Source of the DNA: Thinopyrum elongatum
Taxonomy: Eukaryota > Streptophyta > Magnoliopsida > Poales > Poaceae
Length of the DNA: 64,000 nucleotides
Direction of reading: 5' to 3'
NCBI GenBank assembly: GCA_011799875.1
Contig: CM022299.1
Coordinates: 216,875,018 to 216,939,017 of the forward strand
Shown: piece after piece, positions 1 to 12,100 of the stretch
Position numbering within the stretch: the stretch's first letter is position 1
Layout: every line of letters starts with the position of its first letter
Notes under the pieces: model-generated
The model's input: the letters and a program-made list of their open reading frames with translations, nothing else
Database searches by the model: none
What the model was told of the DNA's origin: nothing
Translations under genes and position numbers: made by a program

Positions 1-673
1 AAACACACCGCAAAAGAGGATTACATCTAATAGATCTCCAAGAACATCGAGGAGAACATTGTATTGAAGATCACAGAGAGAGAAGAAGCCATCTAGCTAC
101 TAGCTATGGACCCGTAGGTCTGTGGTAAACTACTCACACATCATCGGAAGGGCAGCAAGGTTGATGTAGAAGCCCTCCGTGATTGATCCCCCCCCCCCCC
201 GGCGGAGTACCGGAAAAGGCCTCCTGATGGGATCGCGGAGGAACAGAAACTTGCGGCAGTGAAAAAAGTATTTTGGGTGGCTCTCTGTTGGTTTCCCAAT
301 TTTATAGAATTTATAGAGGTGGAATTAGGTCAGACGGAGCCTCGAGGGGCCCATAAGGCACCGGGGCGCGCCTACCCCCTGGGCACGCACCGTTGCCTTA
401 TCGTCGCCTTGTTTGCCTTCTGGTCCCCTCTCAAAGCTTCTAGGGTCTCTCTTGTCCAGGAAAAAATTGTCAAAAAGTTTCATAGTATTTGGACTTCATT
501 TGATACTGATTACCTGGAAAACCAAAAATAGGCAAAAAACAACAACTGGCACTTGGCACTAGGTTAATAGGTTAGCCCCAAAAAATGATATATAGTTGCA
601 TATAAAACATCCAAGATTGTTACTACAATAGCATGAAACAATAAAAAATTAGAGATACATTGGAGACGTATCA
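1..673 (-). repeat. Athila-type LTR, 5' LTR or solo LTR, cut by window start
   Basis: The right terminus reads ggagacgtatca, the reverse complement of the TGATACGTCTCC start seen in Triticeae Athila LTRs of the Sabrina/WHAM kind. The whole stretch resembles the right half of the LTR at 60944-62171, including the ccatctagctac...gacccgtaggt block and the ggttag-cccaaaaaatgatat block. It is not followed by the usual ccccaagctt polypurine tract, so this is the outer edge of an element, not a junction with its own internal region. The left part lies outside the window. The run of C at 187-199 is a simple repeat. Family by motif only. Confidence 0.7.
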
Positions 674-998
674 TTCTTCACTTATATTTGTTTGACCACG
701 CCATGATATTTTATAGAGTTCATTTGCAATCTCTTGCTTTACTTATATCATTTTGAGAGTTAAATTGGAAGTGGTAATGTGCATGAGTTATATGTTTAGT
801 CCAAGAATGATAGGTATATAAAGGTGGTATAATAAAAACTTACATGTAGATCATTGAATATGTTGGTTTGATTCCTTGAAATAGTTTTGTGATATTGAGT
901 TGGTAATATGTGGGTGGACAAGTGGATGATCTTGGGTTAGTAGGAATGTTGGTGTTAAGGTTTGTGATTCCCTATTCATGAAAGTGACGGTGTTGGAT
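674..998 (+). mobile_element. Fragment of Athila-type internal 3' region
   Basis: No coding frame. The sequence contains ttcttcacttatatttgttt, cattttgagag and ggtgttaaggtttgtgattc. These match the reverse complement of the non-coding 3' internal part of the Athila-type element near 57280-57560. It is therefore a plus-oriented scrap of the same kind of element. The LTR at 1-673 abuts it on the left and a Copia LTR on the right. Inferred from similarity within the window. Confidence 0.5.
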
Positions 999-2777
999 TG
1001 TTGAAAATATGCCCTAGAGGCAATCATATTTATATTATTATATTTCCATATTCATAATTAAAGAGTTTATATTCTATGCTATAACTGTTATGTTCCTGGA
1101 ATATGCGATTCAGTGGAAAACTCATATGCACGTGTGGAATGATAAACAGTCAAATAAAAGATTACTAGTCTTGCCTCTAGGACTAGCTCAAGTGTTGTTG
1201 GTGATCAAGTTTTCCGGATCTTAGAATATCGTTTAAAGGGTTAAACAATAGTCCTAAAACAACATTAAGATTATGACATTAGAAGAATGATCATATTGAA
1301 TCAACCCAAATTTGTCTGTTATGAATTGAATAATATCGTCTATAATCAAATGTAATAACACAGAGTGTTAACGTGTGATTTTACTCCTTAGACCATGAGA
1401 GCATCATAGTCACTTCTTATCGGACAGTGAGCTTTGGGGTTGCTAAAACGTCACATGTAACGGAGTGATCATAACGATAACTTACGGGCTCGTCGAAAAG
1501 TTTCACAAGGGACTAGATAGCTCGAGAGTGAGATTTGCTCCTCCAACAACGAAGAGATATTCTTAGGGCCCTCTCGGTGTGATGGCACCCATCATCGTCT
1601 AGCCAGACATAGGTGACTACGTCACGGGGATGCCGAAACATAACAACGAGAAAAAAGAACAAAACCGGTATGAGGATTACGGTATAGTGAGCATGTGTTG
1701 ACTCAGGAGGATACCGATGCATCCCGGGTTTTGTAAAGTATCGTGAAGCAAAGGGAACATCACATGATAAGAAAAGGTTCACTTGAATATCATTCATGTG
1801 CTCATAGGGATCGATATGGACGTCCACAGTTCCGCTGTCTGTCATTGAACGAAGGGTTTCGTTCATGTCTATGAGTTAATGAACCTACGGGGTCACAAGA
1901 TTAAGGCAATCATGATCTTCTGAGTGCTAGTAGGATCGGAGTGATGAGAATATATTTGTGGAATTATTTCATTAATATTCAAAATAGTTCCGAGAGGATC
2001 CAGAGGCGTTTTGGGGTCATCAGAAGGCTTTCGGATAATACCGGGTTATACCGGGTATTATCGATAAATATATATAGGTGGAAAATGTTTCTGGGGATGT
2101 TAAATTACATATAAAATGGTCTGAAAGTATTTAGAACTATTTTATATTTAATGAAATATCAACGGGCCTTAAAAGGCCAAGAGGTGGAAGGCAACTTGGG
2201 CCACAAAGGCCCAAGTGGGGAGGCGCCTCCCTTCCCTAAGGAAGGAGACCGAATTGGAGTGGGGGAGGAGTCCAACTCCTCCTCTCTTGGCCGGCCAAAG
2301 GAGGGACTCTACCTCCCCTTGGGGTTCCCCTCCTCTCCCCTCCAACCTATATATACTAGAGGATTTCCACCCTTTTGATACACAAGTTTTGGAGCCTCCT
2401 CTAGTTCTTCTAGTTCTAGTTCTAGTTGGTCCTAGCTGACTAATTGGAGCTAGGCTAATCCTCTTGCCCTCATAATTAGAAGCCCTATGTGGTTCTAATC
2501 TATTCCCTCTAATTCTCCAGCAACGATTAGTTCTGGAAGGCGAAGTGCTGCCGGATCATGAAGGCTGCACGCTTGCAACCAAGTAGAGAGGTCGTGCTTT
2601 CGGTCTACGGTTCGAGGGACTGTTCATGGGCAGTTCACGGGATCATCCATTAATGGTTCGAGGGACTCCAAGTACGATATACACCAACACGTTCTTCTTT
2701 CGCTGCAACTCAGTGACGGTAACGATCGTGATCCCAACCCGTTATGCATCTTCATATTGATCTTGGATGTGCATAGG
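999..2777 (+). repeat. Angela/BARE-type Copia LTR, lacking its last bases
   Basis: It starts TGTTGAAAATATGCCCTAG, which differs slightly from the familiar TGTTGGAAATATGCCCTAG start of Angela/BARE/WIS Copia LTRs, and continues with the AT-rich ttatatttccatatt block. A TATA-like cctatatatact lies at about 2346 and a pyrimidine-rich leader follows. The length, about 1.78 kb, is near the usual LTR length. The typical ending (cccaaca preceded by a T-rich stretch) is missing because another LTR begins at 2778. No Copia coding sequence follows, so this is a solo or truncated LTR. Confidence 0.75.
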
Positions 2778-4387
2778 TGTGAAAGTGCAACTTATCCCCG
2801 TGTGGTTTTGGTAATTCATAACAACATATGGCTCATTGAACTAATATCCATTCAAGATAAATATTTCAGGATGTTCAATGATTGGCATGGCATGGACTAG
2901 AGATGTGGACCCCTTCAAAATGCTAAGGACAAAGATTGGCAAAAGCTCAAGACTCTTCATTTTTATTTTAGTGATCCAAGATCACATTGAGTCCATAGGA
3001 AAGCCAATACTATTAAAAGGGGATGAGGTGTTACTTAATGGCTTACTAGCTCAAGTGCTTAGTGATATTGCTCCAAAACCCTCAGCCACTTTCTCCATCC
3101 AAATATGTCCAAACCCTAAACTCCAACTCGGCCCCACCGATTCTTTCTATCCGAAGCCACCGAGTTCATATGACATAGCCACTGCCAGAAACCCTAATAG
3201 TTCGGTCTCACCGATACGGATCTCGCTCTCACCGAGATGGCCTTGCCAACTCCCTATTATCAGTTGCAATTATTTTGGTCTCACTGAAATAGCAATCGGT
3301 CTCACCGAGATGGCTTGACCAACTCTCTGTTGCCTTATTGCTTCACTTTGGTCTCACTTATTTGATGCAATCAGCGCCACCAAGACGTGGTTTAAGCCCT
3401 AGCACATCGGTCCCACTGAGTTGTTCCAGTCGGTCCCACCGAGATTCCTAACGTTCACATTTTTGAACTGATTGGTGCCACCGAGTTTAACCATTCGGTC
3501 CCACCGAGATGAGCCAAATGTGCGTAACAGTTGGATTTTGTGTGGAGGCTATATATACCCCTCCACCCCCTTCTCCATATGTGAGAGAGCCATCAGAACG
3601 TGCCTACACTTTCACCATTCATTTTATGAGAGAGAACCACCTACTCATGTGTTGAGATCAAGAGATTCCATTCCTACCATTTGAACCTTGATTTCTAGCC
3701 TTCCCCAAGTTGCTTTCCACTCAAATCGCTCTTCCACCATAGCGAGAGAGAGAGAGAGAGTTGAGTGTTGGGGAGACTATCATTTGAAGCACAAGAGCAA
3801 GGAGTTCATCATTTACACACCATCTATTACCTTTTGGAGAGTGTTATCTCCTAGATTGATTAGGTGTCGCTTGGGAGCCTCCGTCATGATGTGGAGTTGA
3901 ACCAAGAAGTTTTTAAGGGCAAGGAGATCGCCTACTTCATGAAGATCTACCCGAGTGAGGCAAGTCCTTCGTGGGTGATGGCCATGGTGGGATAGACAAG
4001 GTAACTTCTTCATGGACCCTTCGTGGGTGGATCCCTCCATGGACTCGTGCAGCCGTTACCCTTTGTGGGTTGAAGTCTCCATCAATGTGGACGTACGATA
4101 GCACCACCTATCGGAACCACACCAAAAATTTCCCTGTCTCCATTGCGTTTGCCATCTCCAAACCCTTCCCTTTACCTTCATATGCAATTTTTTACTTTCT
4201 GCTGCTATACTCTTAGAATTGCATGTGTAGGTTGATTGCTTGACTTGTGCTAATTGCTAAAATCTGCCCACAACTAAAATTTGGGAAAAGGATAGATTTT
4301 TATTTGGTCAAGTAGTCTAATCACCCCCCCTCTAGACATACTTTTGATCCTACAAGGTGTGATTTTTTTCTACTATGTTTCCCAACA
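2778..4387 (+). repeat. LTR of an unclassified retrotransposon with CGGT/ACCG motif array
   Basis: The LTR starts TGTGAAAGTGCAACTTATCC and ends tttcccaaca. A primer-binding-like sequence follows immediately, which fixes the right border. Length is 1610 bp. Between about 3130 and 3510 it carries roughly ten copies of cggtcycaccgag-like motifs. A promoter-like ctatatataccc lies at 3549 and a GA microsatellite at 3743-3760. Only this LTR and a short leader remain, so the superfamily cannot be read from domains. Confidence 0.65.
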
Positions 4388-5024
4388 GTGGTATCAAAGC
4401 AGTTATGTGAGTAGGTGCAGGTTGCGATCTAGATCACATGTGATTGTGAGGGTTGATGTTCTTGCTATGCTTCCCTCAAGTGTTGCTTTGGTTCAATTCA
4501 TCGATGGCATGGTGTCGCTTTTTACATGGTTCTGAAATTGACCGGCTCTGGCTGTCGCCGATCTGCTAACAGTTCCTTGGGCTTCACCATAGCTGAGAAT
4601 AGTGATCCATCGCATACACAAGAGGGTGCTGAAGATGGATAATATTCTTGGGGGTCAGACGTATTAGACGAAGTTTAGTGTGGGGGATGAGACTTTTAAT
4701 TAAGTCTCTTCTTTCACACATTCCAAAACTTAATCTGGCATCAAGAGTCATTGCCTAAATTATGGACGTAGGTAGCTAGTATTATTTGTTGAAACTGGTT
4801 AACCACATAACTAAAATTTTCCTAAAACCGATTAGAGGATGTCTAACTTGGTTTTACAGGATATGCATATGATGTGGTATAGCCTTCGTCATGATGAGTT
4901 TATGTATGCGATGATTATATGTTGTAATGTTAAGTGTCTTGCACGTCACGACATGATGGCTGAAGTCACGAGATTGCCACATTAATGTAAGTATCATAGA
5001 GATAGCCTACAGGTTACAGGTGAC
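4388..5024 (+). mobile_element. Leader and internal remnant of the preceding retrotransposon
   Basis: About 640 bp follow the primer binding site. I see no frame with recognisable gag or pol similarity. The region stops abruptly where an Athila-type LTR starts at 5025, so the rest of this element was deleted or lies elsewhere. Confidence 0.45.
4389..4400 (+). other. Primer binding site, tRNA-Met type
   Basis: tggtatcaaagc sits one base after the LTR end. It differs at one position from TGGTATCAGAGC, the complement of the 3' end of initiator tRNA-Met used by many plant LTR retrotransposons. Confidence 0.65.
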
Positions 5025-6452
5025 TGATACGTCTCCAACGTATCTATAATTTATGAAGTATTCATGCCATGTTTACAACAATTTTATATGGTTTTGGTAT
5101 GATTTGATTTGAACTAACCCGGACTGACGCTGTTTTTAGCAGAACTACCGTGATGTCGTTTTTTGTGCAGAAATAAAAGTTCTTGGAATGGGCTAAAAAT
5201 TTACGGTGATTTTTTATGGACCAAAAGAGACCCCCGAAGCACTGGATCTGGGCCAGGAAGTGACCGAGGAGGCCACAAGCCTAGGGGCGCGCCCACCCCC
5301 CTAGGGTGCCCCTGGCTTGTGGGCCCCTCGGGCACCCCCTTGATGTGAGACCGAGGCCAAAAATTCCTATAAATACCAAAACCCCCGAAAAGAGCCCTAG
5401 ATGAGAAGTTCCGCCGCTGCAAGCCTTTGTAGCCACGAAAAACCAATCAGGAGCCCGTTCCGGCACCCTGCCGGAGGGGGAAACCATCACTGGAGGCCAT
5501 CTTCATCATCCCGGTGGCCACCATGACAAGGAGGGAGTAGTTCACCCTCGGGGCTGAGGGTATGTACCAGTAGCTATGTGTTTGATCTCTCTCTCTCTCT
5601 CTCGTGTTCTTGATTTGGCACGATCTTGATGTACCGCGAGCTTTGTTATTATAGTTGGATCATATGGTGTTTCTCCCATCCTATCTCCTTGTGATGAATT
5701 GAGTTTTACCTTTGAGGTTTCGTTATTATAGGATTGGATACTTTTATGGATTTGAGAGCACTTGATGTATGTCTTGCGTGGGATACCCGTGGTGACAATG
5801 GGGTGTTCTATTGATTCACTTGATGTATGTTTTGGCACTCAACTCGTGGATTCCCAAGGTGACATTGGGGTAATCTATGCATAGGGGTTAATGCATGTTT
5901 TCAACCTTGTTTCTCAGGTAGAAATCTTGGGGCACTCTTTAAGGTTCTTTGTGTTGGATTGAATATTATGAATCTGAAGTTGTTTGATGCATATCGTATA
6001 ATTGACCCACGGATACTTGTGGTGACATTGGCGTATCTAGGTGACATTAGGGTTGATTGATGTGTATCATATGGTGTTATTTTAGTACGAACTCTAGGGC
6101 TGTTTGTGACACTTATAGGAATAGCTCAAAAGATTGATCAGAAAGAATAACTTTGAGGTGGTTTCGTACCCTACGAGCAATTTCATCTTTTGTTCTCCGT
6201 GATAGGAACTTTGGAGTGACTCTTTGTCGCACGTTGAGGGATTGCCATATGATTTAATTATGTTATCATTGTTGAAAGACTTTGCACTAGTGAAAGTATA
6301 AACCCTAGGCCTTGTTTTCAAGCATTGCAATACCGTTTTTGCTCACTTTTGTTACTAGTTACCTTGCTGTTTTTATATTTTCAGATTACAAAAACCTATA
6401 TCTACTATCCATATTACACTTGTATCACCATCGCTTCGCCGAACTAGTGCAC
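5025..6452 (+). repeat. Athila-type LTR (Sabrina/WHAM kind), 3' end missing
   Basis: It begins TGATACGTCTCCAACGTATC, the hallmark start of this LTR group. It contains the GC-rich block with ggggcgcgcccacccccc, a TATA-like cctataaatacc at 5369, a CT microsatellite at 5586-5603 and the typical 3' part ending cttcgccgaactagtgcac. The sequence then switches directly to Gypsy gag coding sequence, so the last part of the LTR is missing and the border near 6452 is a deletion or recombination junction. Orientation is plus, opposite to the LTR at 1-673. Confidence 0.7.
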
Positions 6453-8339
6453 GGAGGCACGCTTTCGTGGGCTTCACGCAAGGGGTGGAACTTGCGGAAG
6501 ATTCCGGATCTGGAGGAGAGACTGTCATCTACTCAGGCGATGAGTACTCAACTGGACAGACGGAGTCAATCTACCAGCTTGAAGACGATGGGCTTGGGTG
6601 CTGTTCCGATGGTAACAGTATTCCGGACCCCTACAAGCCATCGAGCCGAGCTACCATCTTCATGGCAGGCACAATGTCGGCTCTTAATTCTTCAATGACG
6701 GGTGCAACGACAATAGCTGACCCGGCGGCTGGCGCGTCCGGCTCAGTCAGGCTACCGGCTCAAGTCTTATACCTTGATGACCCTGCTGGCGACTAAAGTC
6801 ACTGCACAAAACCAGGCTCAGCGTAACGCAGAGATCACGAAGCTTAGGGAGAAGATAACCAAGGCCCAGGAAGATATCAATGCTGAAAACACCCGGATGG
6901 CTACGGTACAGGCTCAGATTAACGCTGAGTCGGAGCGCTTGAAAGCAGAGGCTTGGCATTTAAGTCTGGATCAGAACGCTTCCAATGCAGTCCTTCGGAG
7001 GAGGCACCAGACCCGTTTGCCCTTGAATTATGAACCCATGAATTTGTTCAACACGTCGGGGGCAGGACCGAGCACTCCACTGGTTGTACCGACTGCAGAG
7101 GCGCCCAACAATAGGGCAGCGGCTTAGCTTCATCAGCCAGAGCTGGCCCGTAGGGGCCAGACCCTGCCTCAGCGTTTTGCAACACCGTCGGGTCACTTTT
7201 CTAACCCGGTGGATAACATGGTGGCAGCGGCTACCTGGCTCAATGCGCTCCCTATTACTGGTGAGTCGCCCAATGCACAGGAAGCACAGAATGCTATTGA
7301 GCTTCTTCGAACGACGATAGCACAACAGGAAAAGTACTCATACAGTCGTGACCGTGTGCACTCAACTCCCCTTCCAAGCCGTAGCTACTGTCCACATATT
7401 GAGTCGCCCGCAGTCTCCAGCAGTGGGCAGCGCCGTAACCCGCCCCTTAATCCGAGGACTGATGCTCAGGCATTTTTGGATGAAGCTAGAGCCCGCCGTG
7501 AGGCGGCGGCGGCTAACCAGGGGGCTTATCAGCAGCCTCCGGTGACCCCTTCAGCCTCTGTGGGAGCCGGGTCAAATTCAAGGACCATTGGGGTGCCGTG
7601 TCTAGTACCGGCTTTGCGAAACGAGGGCTTACCCAAGGATTTTAAAGGCCCTCATAAGGTGCCCAATTACACGGTGGATCTCCCTCCGGAGGCTTGGATT
7701 GAGAGCTATGAGCTAGCCATGGAGATGTTGGACGTCAGTGATGCAGTTTGCACCAAATATTTCACTATGATGTTGGAGGGGCTGGCTCGTACATGGTTAA
7801 AGATCCTGCCCCCCAACTCTATGAATACCTGGGTAGAGTTGAAAGATAGCTTTATCAAGAACTTCCAGGGAACTTGTAAGCAACCAATGACAATTGTTGA
7901 TTTGGAACATTGTGTGCAGCGAGAGGATGAGTCGTCTCATCATTGGGCTCGCCGGGTTGCAACCATTATGCATTCTTTGGAAAGTATTGGGGTGGCTCAG
8001 GCTGTGCTGCTTTTGGAGAAAAACTATCATTTTGACCCGCTGAAGCAGAAGCTCGGGCGGCTTGAGCGCAAGTGCACATACATGGGCAAGCTTATGGATG
8101 TACTTACTAGGTATGGCGACTCTGACACTACAAAGGATCCGAGCTCTGATGATGATAAGTCTGGTAAAGGCAAGAAATATGGCGGTGGTAAGGGCCAGCA
8201 GCAGCACGCCCCGGCTCAGCATGGTAATCAGAATAACCCAGGCAATGGAGAAAAATGTAAGTACTTCGATGGCGGTACCGGGAGGCGGCCATGGGAGGCG
8301 GTAGCAGGCAGTCCCGCCGGCGGTGGTTTGGGCGGCTGA
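6453..8339 (+). pseudogene. gag: Gypsy retrotransposon gag remnant
   Basis: The frame from 6774 to 8339 is open except for one TAG at 7125-7127. An N-terminal piece in another frame (6467-6796) shows a frameshift near 6780. The region from about 6774 to 6950 predicts a charged coiled coil. Around 7680-8000 lies a retrotransposon-gag-like domain with DLPPEAWIESYELAMEML, GLARTWLKILPPNS and SFIKNF followed by the QREDESSHHWARR segment. A basic Gly/Lys tail with a lone CKYFDGG suggests the start of a zinc knuckle that is cut off. No protease or polymerase follows. Clade is uncertain. Confidence 0.7.
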
Positions 8340-9196
8340 AGCAAGAATACCCGAGATTGAAGAAGCACGACATCCGTTGGATGGACATCCAACGGCCACT
8401 GCTGCTAGAATCGTGTGTTGACTATAAGTTGACAAAGCCTTGCGTACGTATCAACTTAGTAGGCCCACAAGTGTGTGGCAGAGAACATATAGCCCATTTG
8501 CGATTTGTAATAATGTACAGCCCATTTTTGAATTCTAATGCAATTTACTACAACCCATTTACAATTTGTTAAAATTACAGCCCATTTTCTAGCCAGCACA
8601 ACGATTAATAATTTCAACCAACCACTCAAAACAGAATTCAATAAAATTTCCCACATTTTGATGGGATCCGAAATATTTTTATCCCGAAATTTCGAGTCAG
8701 ATTAAATATAATTTCAAAATAAATTTTTGTTAGGTAAAAATCCAACGAAATATTGCGCGCACAACAAGTAATGAAATTAAAATTTTCAAAATCCAAAAAT
8801 AATATTTTTTTAACTAATTACCTGTTTGGTGCATTTTTTTATAGTTACAACCCAGTTTTTATAATTACATCCCATTTATTATTTCTTAAAGCCCATTTTC
8901 TTGTTAAGCCTAATGCGTCCCTCCTAGGAAAGATTTGCAGCCCAACGGGGCGGAGAATAACAAGTTGACCTGGGCTGGGTATTCCTCAAAAAAAGTATAG
9001 CTGGGCTAGCCATTTTCACCTTGAAAAAAAATAATATCTGGGCTGGATATTTGGTCGACATAAAATAATAGCCTGGGCTAGACGGGCCACAGCCCACCCA
9101 GTTGATACCATGCTCCTCTGAACAACAACAAAAACATCGCTCAAGAAAAACTCTGCTCACACCTCAAAAACACAAATACTGCTCGAGCTGCTGGGT
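8340..9196. mobile_element. Non-coding DNA-transposon-like sequence (left of Tekay insertion)
   Basis: No gene. The sequence is AT-rich with recurring acagcccattt, aacccatttacaa and gggctgg/gcccag motifs. A perfect 10-bp palindrome with a 2-base loop lies at 8374-8395 (ccgttggatg/catccaacgg). The last five bases, tgggt at 9192-9196, are the left target-site duplication of the Tekay-type element. I suspect a Mutator-like element from the general look, but I see no terminal inverted repeats that prove it. Confidence 0.35.
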
Positions 9197-12100
9197 TGTA
9201 ACACCCCCAGTGGTTAGCTACAGTAATCCCCCTTTTGATAATGCCATGTCATCATGATCAACAGTGCTTAAACATCATTTGGATCATATCTCTTTTCAAT
9301 TCAAATTCAAATGGAAATTCAAACTAAAAGTGAAAATAAAAGTTGTTCAAATTTGAAAACTAAAATGTTCACAATATTGTAAATAATTCAGAGGCAATTA
9401 TAAAATTGTAACCAACATCAATGGGCTTGGTTAAATGACCCTAACAACCTCAAACAGTAGCAGACAACAACACTTAATAACCTTATATTTAATCTAAGTT
9501 AAATGTGGAATTATATTTTATCCAAACTAGTTTTTGGTGATAGATAATAATGCACTGAAATTTATGAGCTAGGTCACTTATTTTGTAAAAGTCATTCAGT
9601 GGCTAAACAATTAGTAAAACAGTAAAAGGAAAATAAGAAAAGGGAAATGAAACAGAAAACCCCCCTGGCCAACTGGGCGACAACCCAGCCGGCCTCCCCA
9701 CCGGCCCATCCGCGGCCCTGGCCTATATGGCCTGCCGGCACCGAAACCCTAGCCCATCACCCCACTTCCCCCCCCCACTCCCTCGATCTCCCCTTCCCTC
9801 CCGATCTGGATCGAGATCGGGGGCACGAACCGGCGCCCCCGACGTCGCTCGCCGGAGCCCACCTCGCCGGAGCCCCTCGCCGCCTCGACCCCATCGTTGG
9901 CCGTCGCCGCTGCACCACGCCGGACCTCGTCGCGCCGACCCCAACTCTTCCCCGAGCCCACCTCGCTCAACTACAGGGCTCGATGAGCCTCGACCTCCTT
10001 TCCCCCTCTCCCCGTTGCGCTCGCCGGCCGTTCGTCGTGCCCCCGGCCGGCCTTAGCACGTGTCGTGCGAGCCTAGCCCTCGCCCCGGCCTCCTCGCCCA
10101 GCACGCTGTGGCCGTGCCCTCGCACCTTTTGCCGCTGCCACTCTACTGCGGTAGCTCCGCCGTAGCCATGCGCCGGCCCGCGCCCTCCTGGCCTCGCCTC
10201 TGCCTCGCCGCTCGAGCGCGTCGCCCATAGCCTTGCCGCTGCTGCCGCCTGGGCGTGCCCGCCTCCGTAGCCTGCTGCTCGCCCGACGCCGCGCCTTCGC
10301 TCGCCGTCTGCAGCTGCTACTGCCCCGCCATCGAGCGCACAAGCGCACGCCTCCCCTGCTCGCTGCCCGCGTCGGCCTCGCCCTGCCCCGGACCGCGCGC
10401 CCCCGCCCGCTCGCTCGCCTCTGCTGCCTTGCTCGCCGTGGCCGCGCTCCGGCGAACCCCTGCTCTACGGCCTCGCCCGCGCCCAATCGGGTGGCGCCCG
10501 AAACCCCTTCGCCCAGTGCCTCGCTAACGCCAGCGCCCGTTAGGCCCCCTCGGGCCTATGACATATGGGGCCCACGCCCTTGTTTATTAAGAAAAAGAAA
10601 AGGAAAATGTAATAAAAATAAATAAAAAATAAAATTAATTAATTAAATAATTAATTAACTTAATTAATTCTATTTAAATTAACTAATTAAGTGTAATTAG
10701 CCTAATGACTAATTAAACTAATTAACTACTATTAATTAACTAAACAGTCACTGACAGGTGGGACCCACCTGTCAGGTTGACCCAGTCAACGGTCAACGTT
10801 GACTGCTGACGTCAAGCCGACGTCAGGCAGACGCATTAATTAATTTTTCAATTAAATTAATTTATTAATTCCAGAAATTGATTAAATCTTTAGAAATTAA
10901 TATAAAATAAACCGTAGCTCAGATGAATAAACTTTGTACATGAAAGTTGCTCAGAACGACGAGATGAATCCAACAGTGCTATCTGTTTCCGTGTCGGGAC
11001 CCTCTACGGAGGTGAACCCGCAACTTTTAGCCTATTTCCTGTAGATGAATAGTGCTTATGCACCGGTTAATAAATCCAACTTAAATCCTAAAATAACTAA
11101 AATGATTTAGACATGTTTTTAGGCAACCCTGCACTGCACGTTAGCATAGCATGCTCTGTGTTGCATATGTTTGTCGTGTATTTATTTGTTTCCTCCCCCT
11201 CTTCTCTCTCGGTAGACCCCACTACCGACATAGTTCCCGAGACCGATGCAGCTCTGGAGATCGACGACCTCACTGACGACTCTGCCTTTGCCGCCGAGCA
11301 ACCAGGCAAGCACCCCCCCCTTGAGCATGCCTATATCGCCTATTCTCTTCTCTCTTGTGCTTGCATTAGAATTGCTGTTGCTACTGCTTTACCTATTCTG
11401 ATGCATAGCCTGTTTATTGTAACCTGCTATTGGTACCTTACCTGCTTATCCTAAACTGCTTATTATAGGCTGGTTAGAGACCACAATGACCCCACTTGTC
11501 CCAAGCTGCCCCGCTGGATTACCCGATGACTCGATCAACGCGATCGACACCCAGGCCCCAGCACCGCACATCACCCCCTTAGTTGTACGCCACTACTGGG
11601 TTACTATCGAGTGCCGAGGGTGATACCTCGTCAGCACTTCTGATGTTAACCTTGTAGGGTAGATAATTGGTCGTGGTCATCGAGGGTGATTCCTTCTTCT
11701 CCACTTTCGATACGACCCTGTCGCACAACACTTCAAGTGTGAACCTCGAGTGTGATTCCTCCTAAGTTCACCTTGACGATTACATCGAGTGCGCATCCGT
11801 CGAGGGTGATACCTCGGATTCCCCTGATGTTATGGGCACACGGTTACTGTGACTTTACCCCCTGAACCTTGTTAGAACCGGGTCGGCCCCAAGGGGGACC
11901 TGAGGGAGTTACTTTTACTGCAGGACTGGAGGGACAGGCGGTACCGCCCAGTAGAGGTGGACCTGAGTTCCCGACAGTCTTTTGCGAGATGGGTTGGCCT
12001 GGATGGTGCCCGAGTGATGAATACAAGGCATAGCCGGGCATTCTTAACCCTTGCCGGCAGTCCTCGAGATGGGGCAACGGGGTCACATCGATCATGAGTC

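Noticed and set aside
4389..4400. tRNA-like words at primer sites (also 13307-13318 and 60914-60931) considered as tRNA genes
   Set aside because: Only the 12-18 bases complementary to tRNA 3' ends are present, next to LTR borders. No cloverleaf follows.
9647..10625. Several long Pro/Arg/Ala-rich open frames on both strands in the 5' LTR, with partners at 18742-19700
   Set aside because: They lie in a CpG-rich LTR block, occur in overlapping frames on both strands, and the two LTR copies give frames of different length. High G+C suppresses stops, so these are chance frames.
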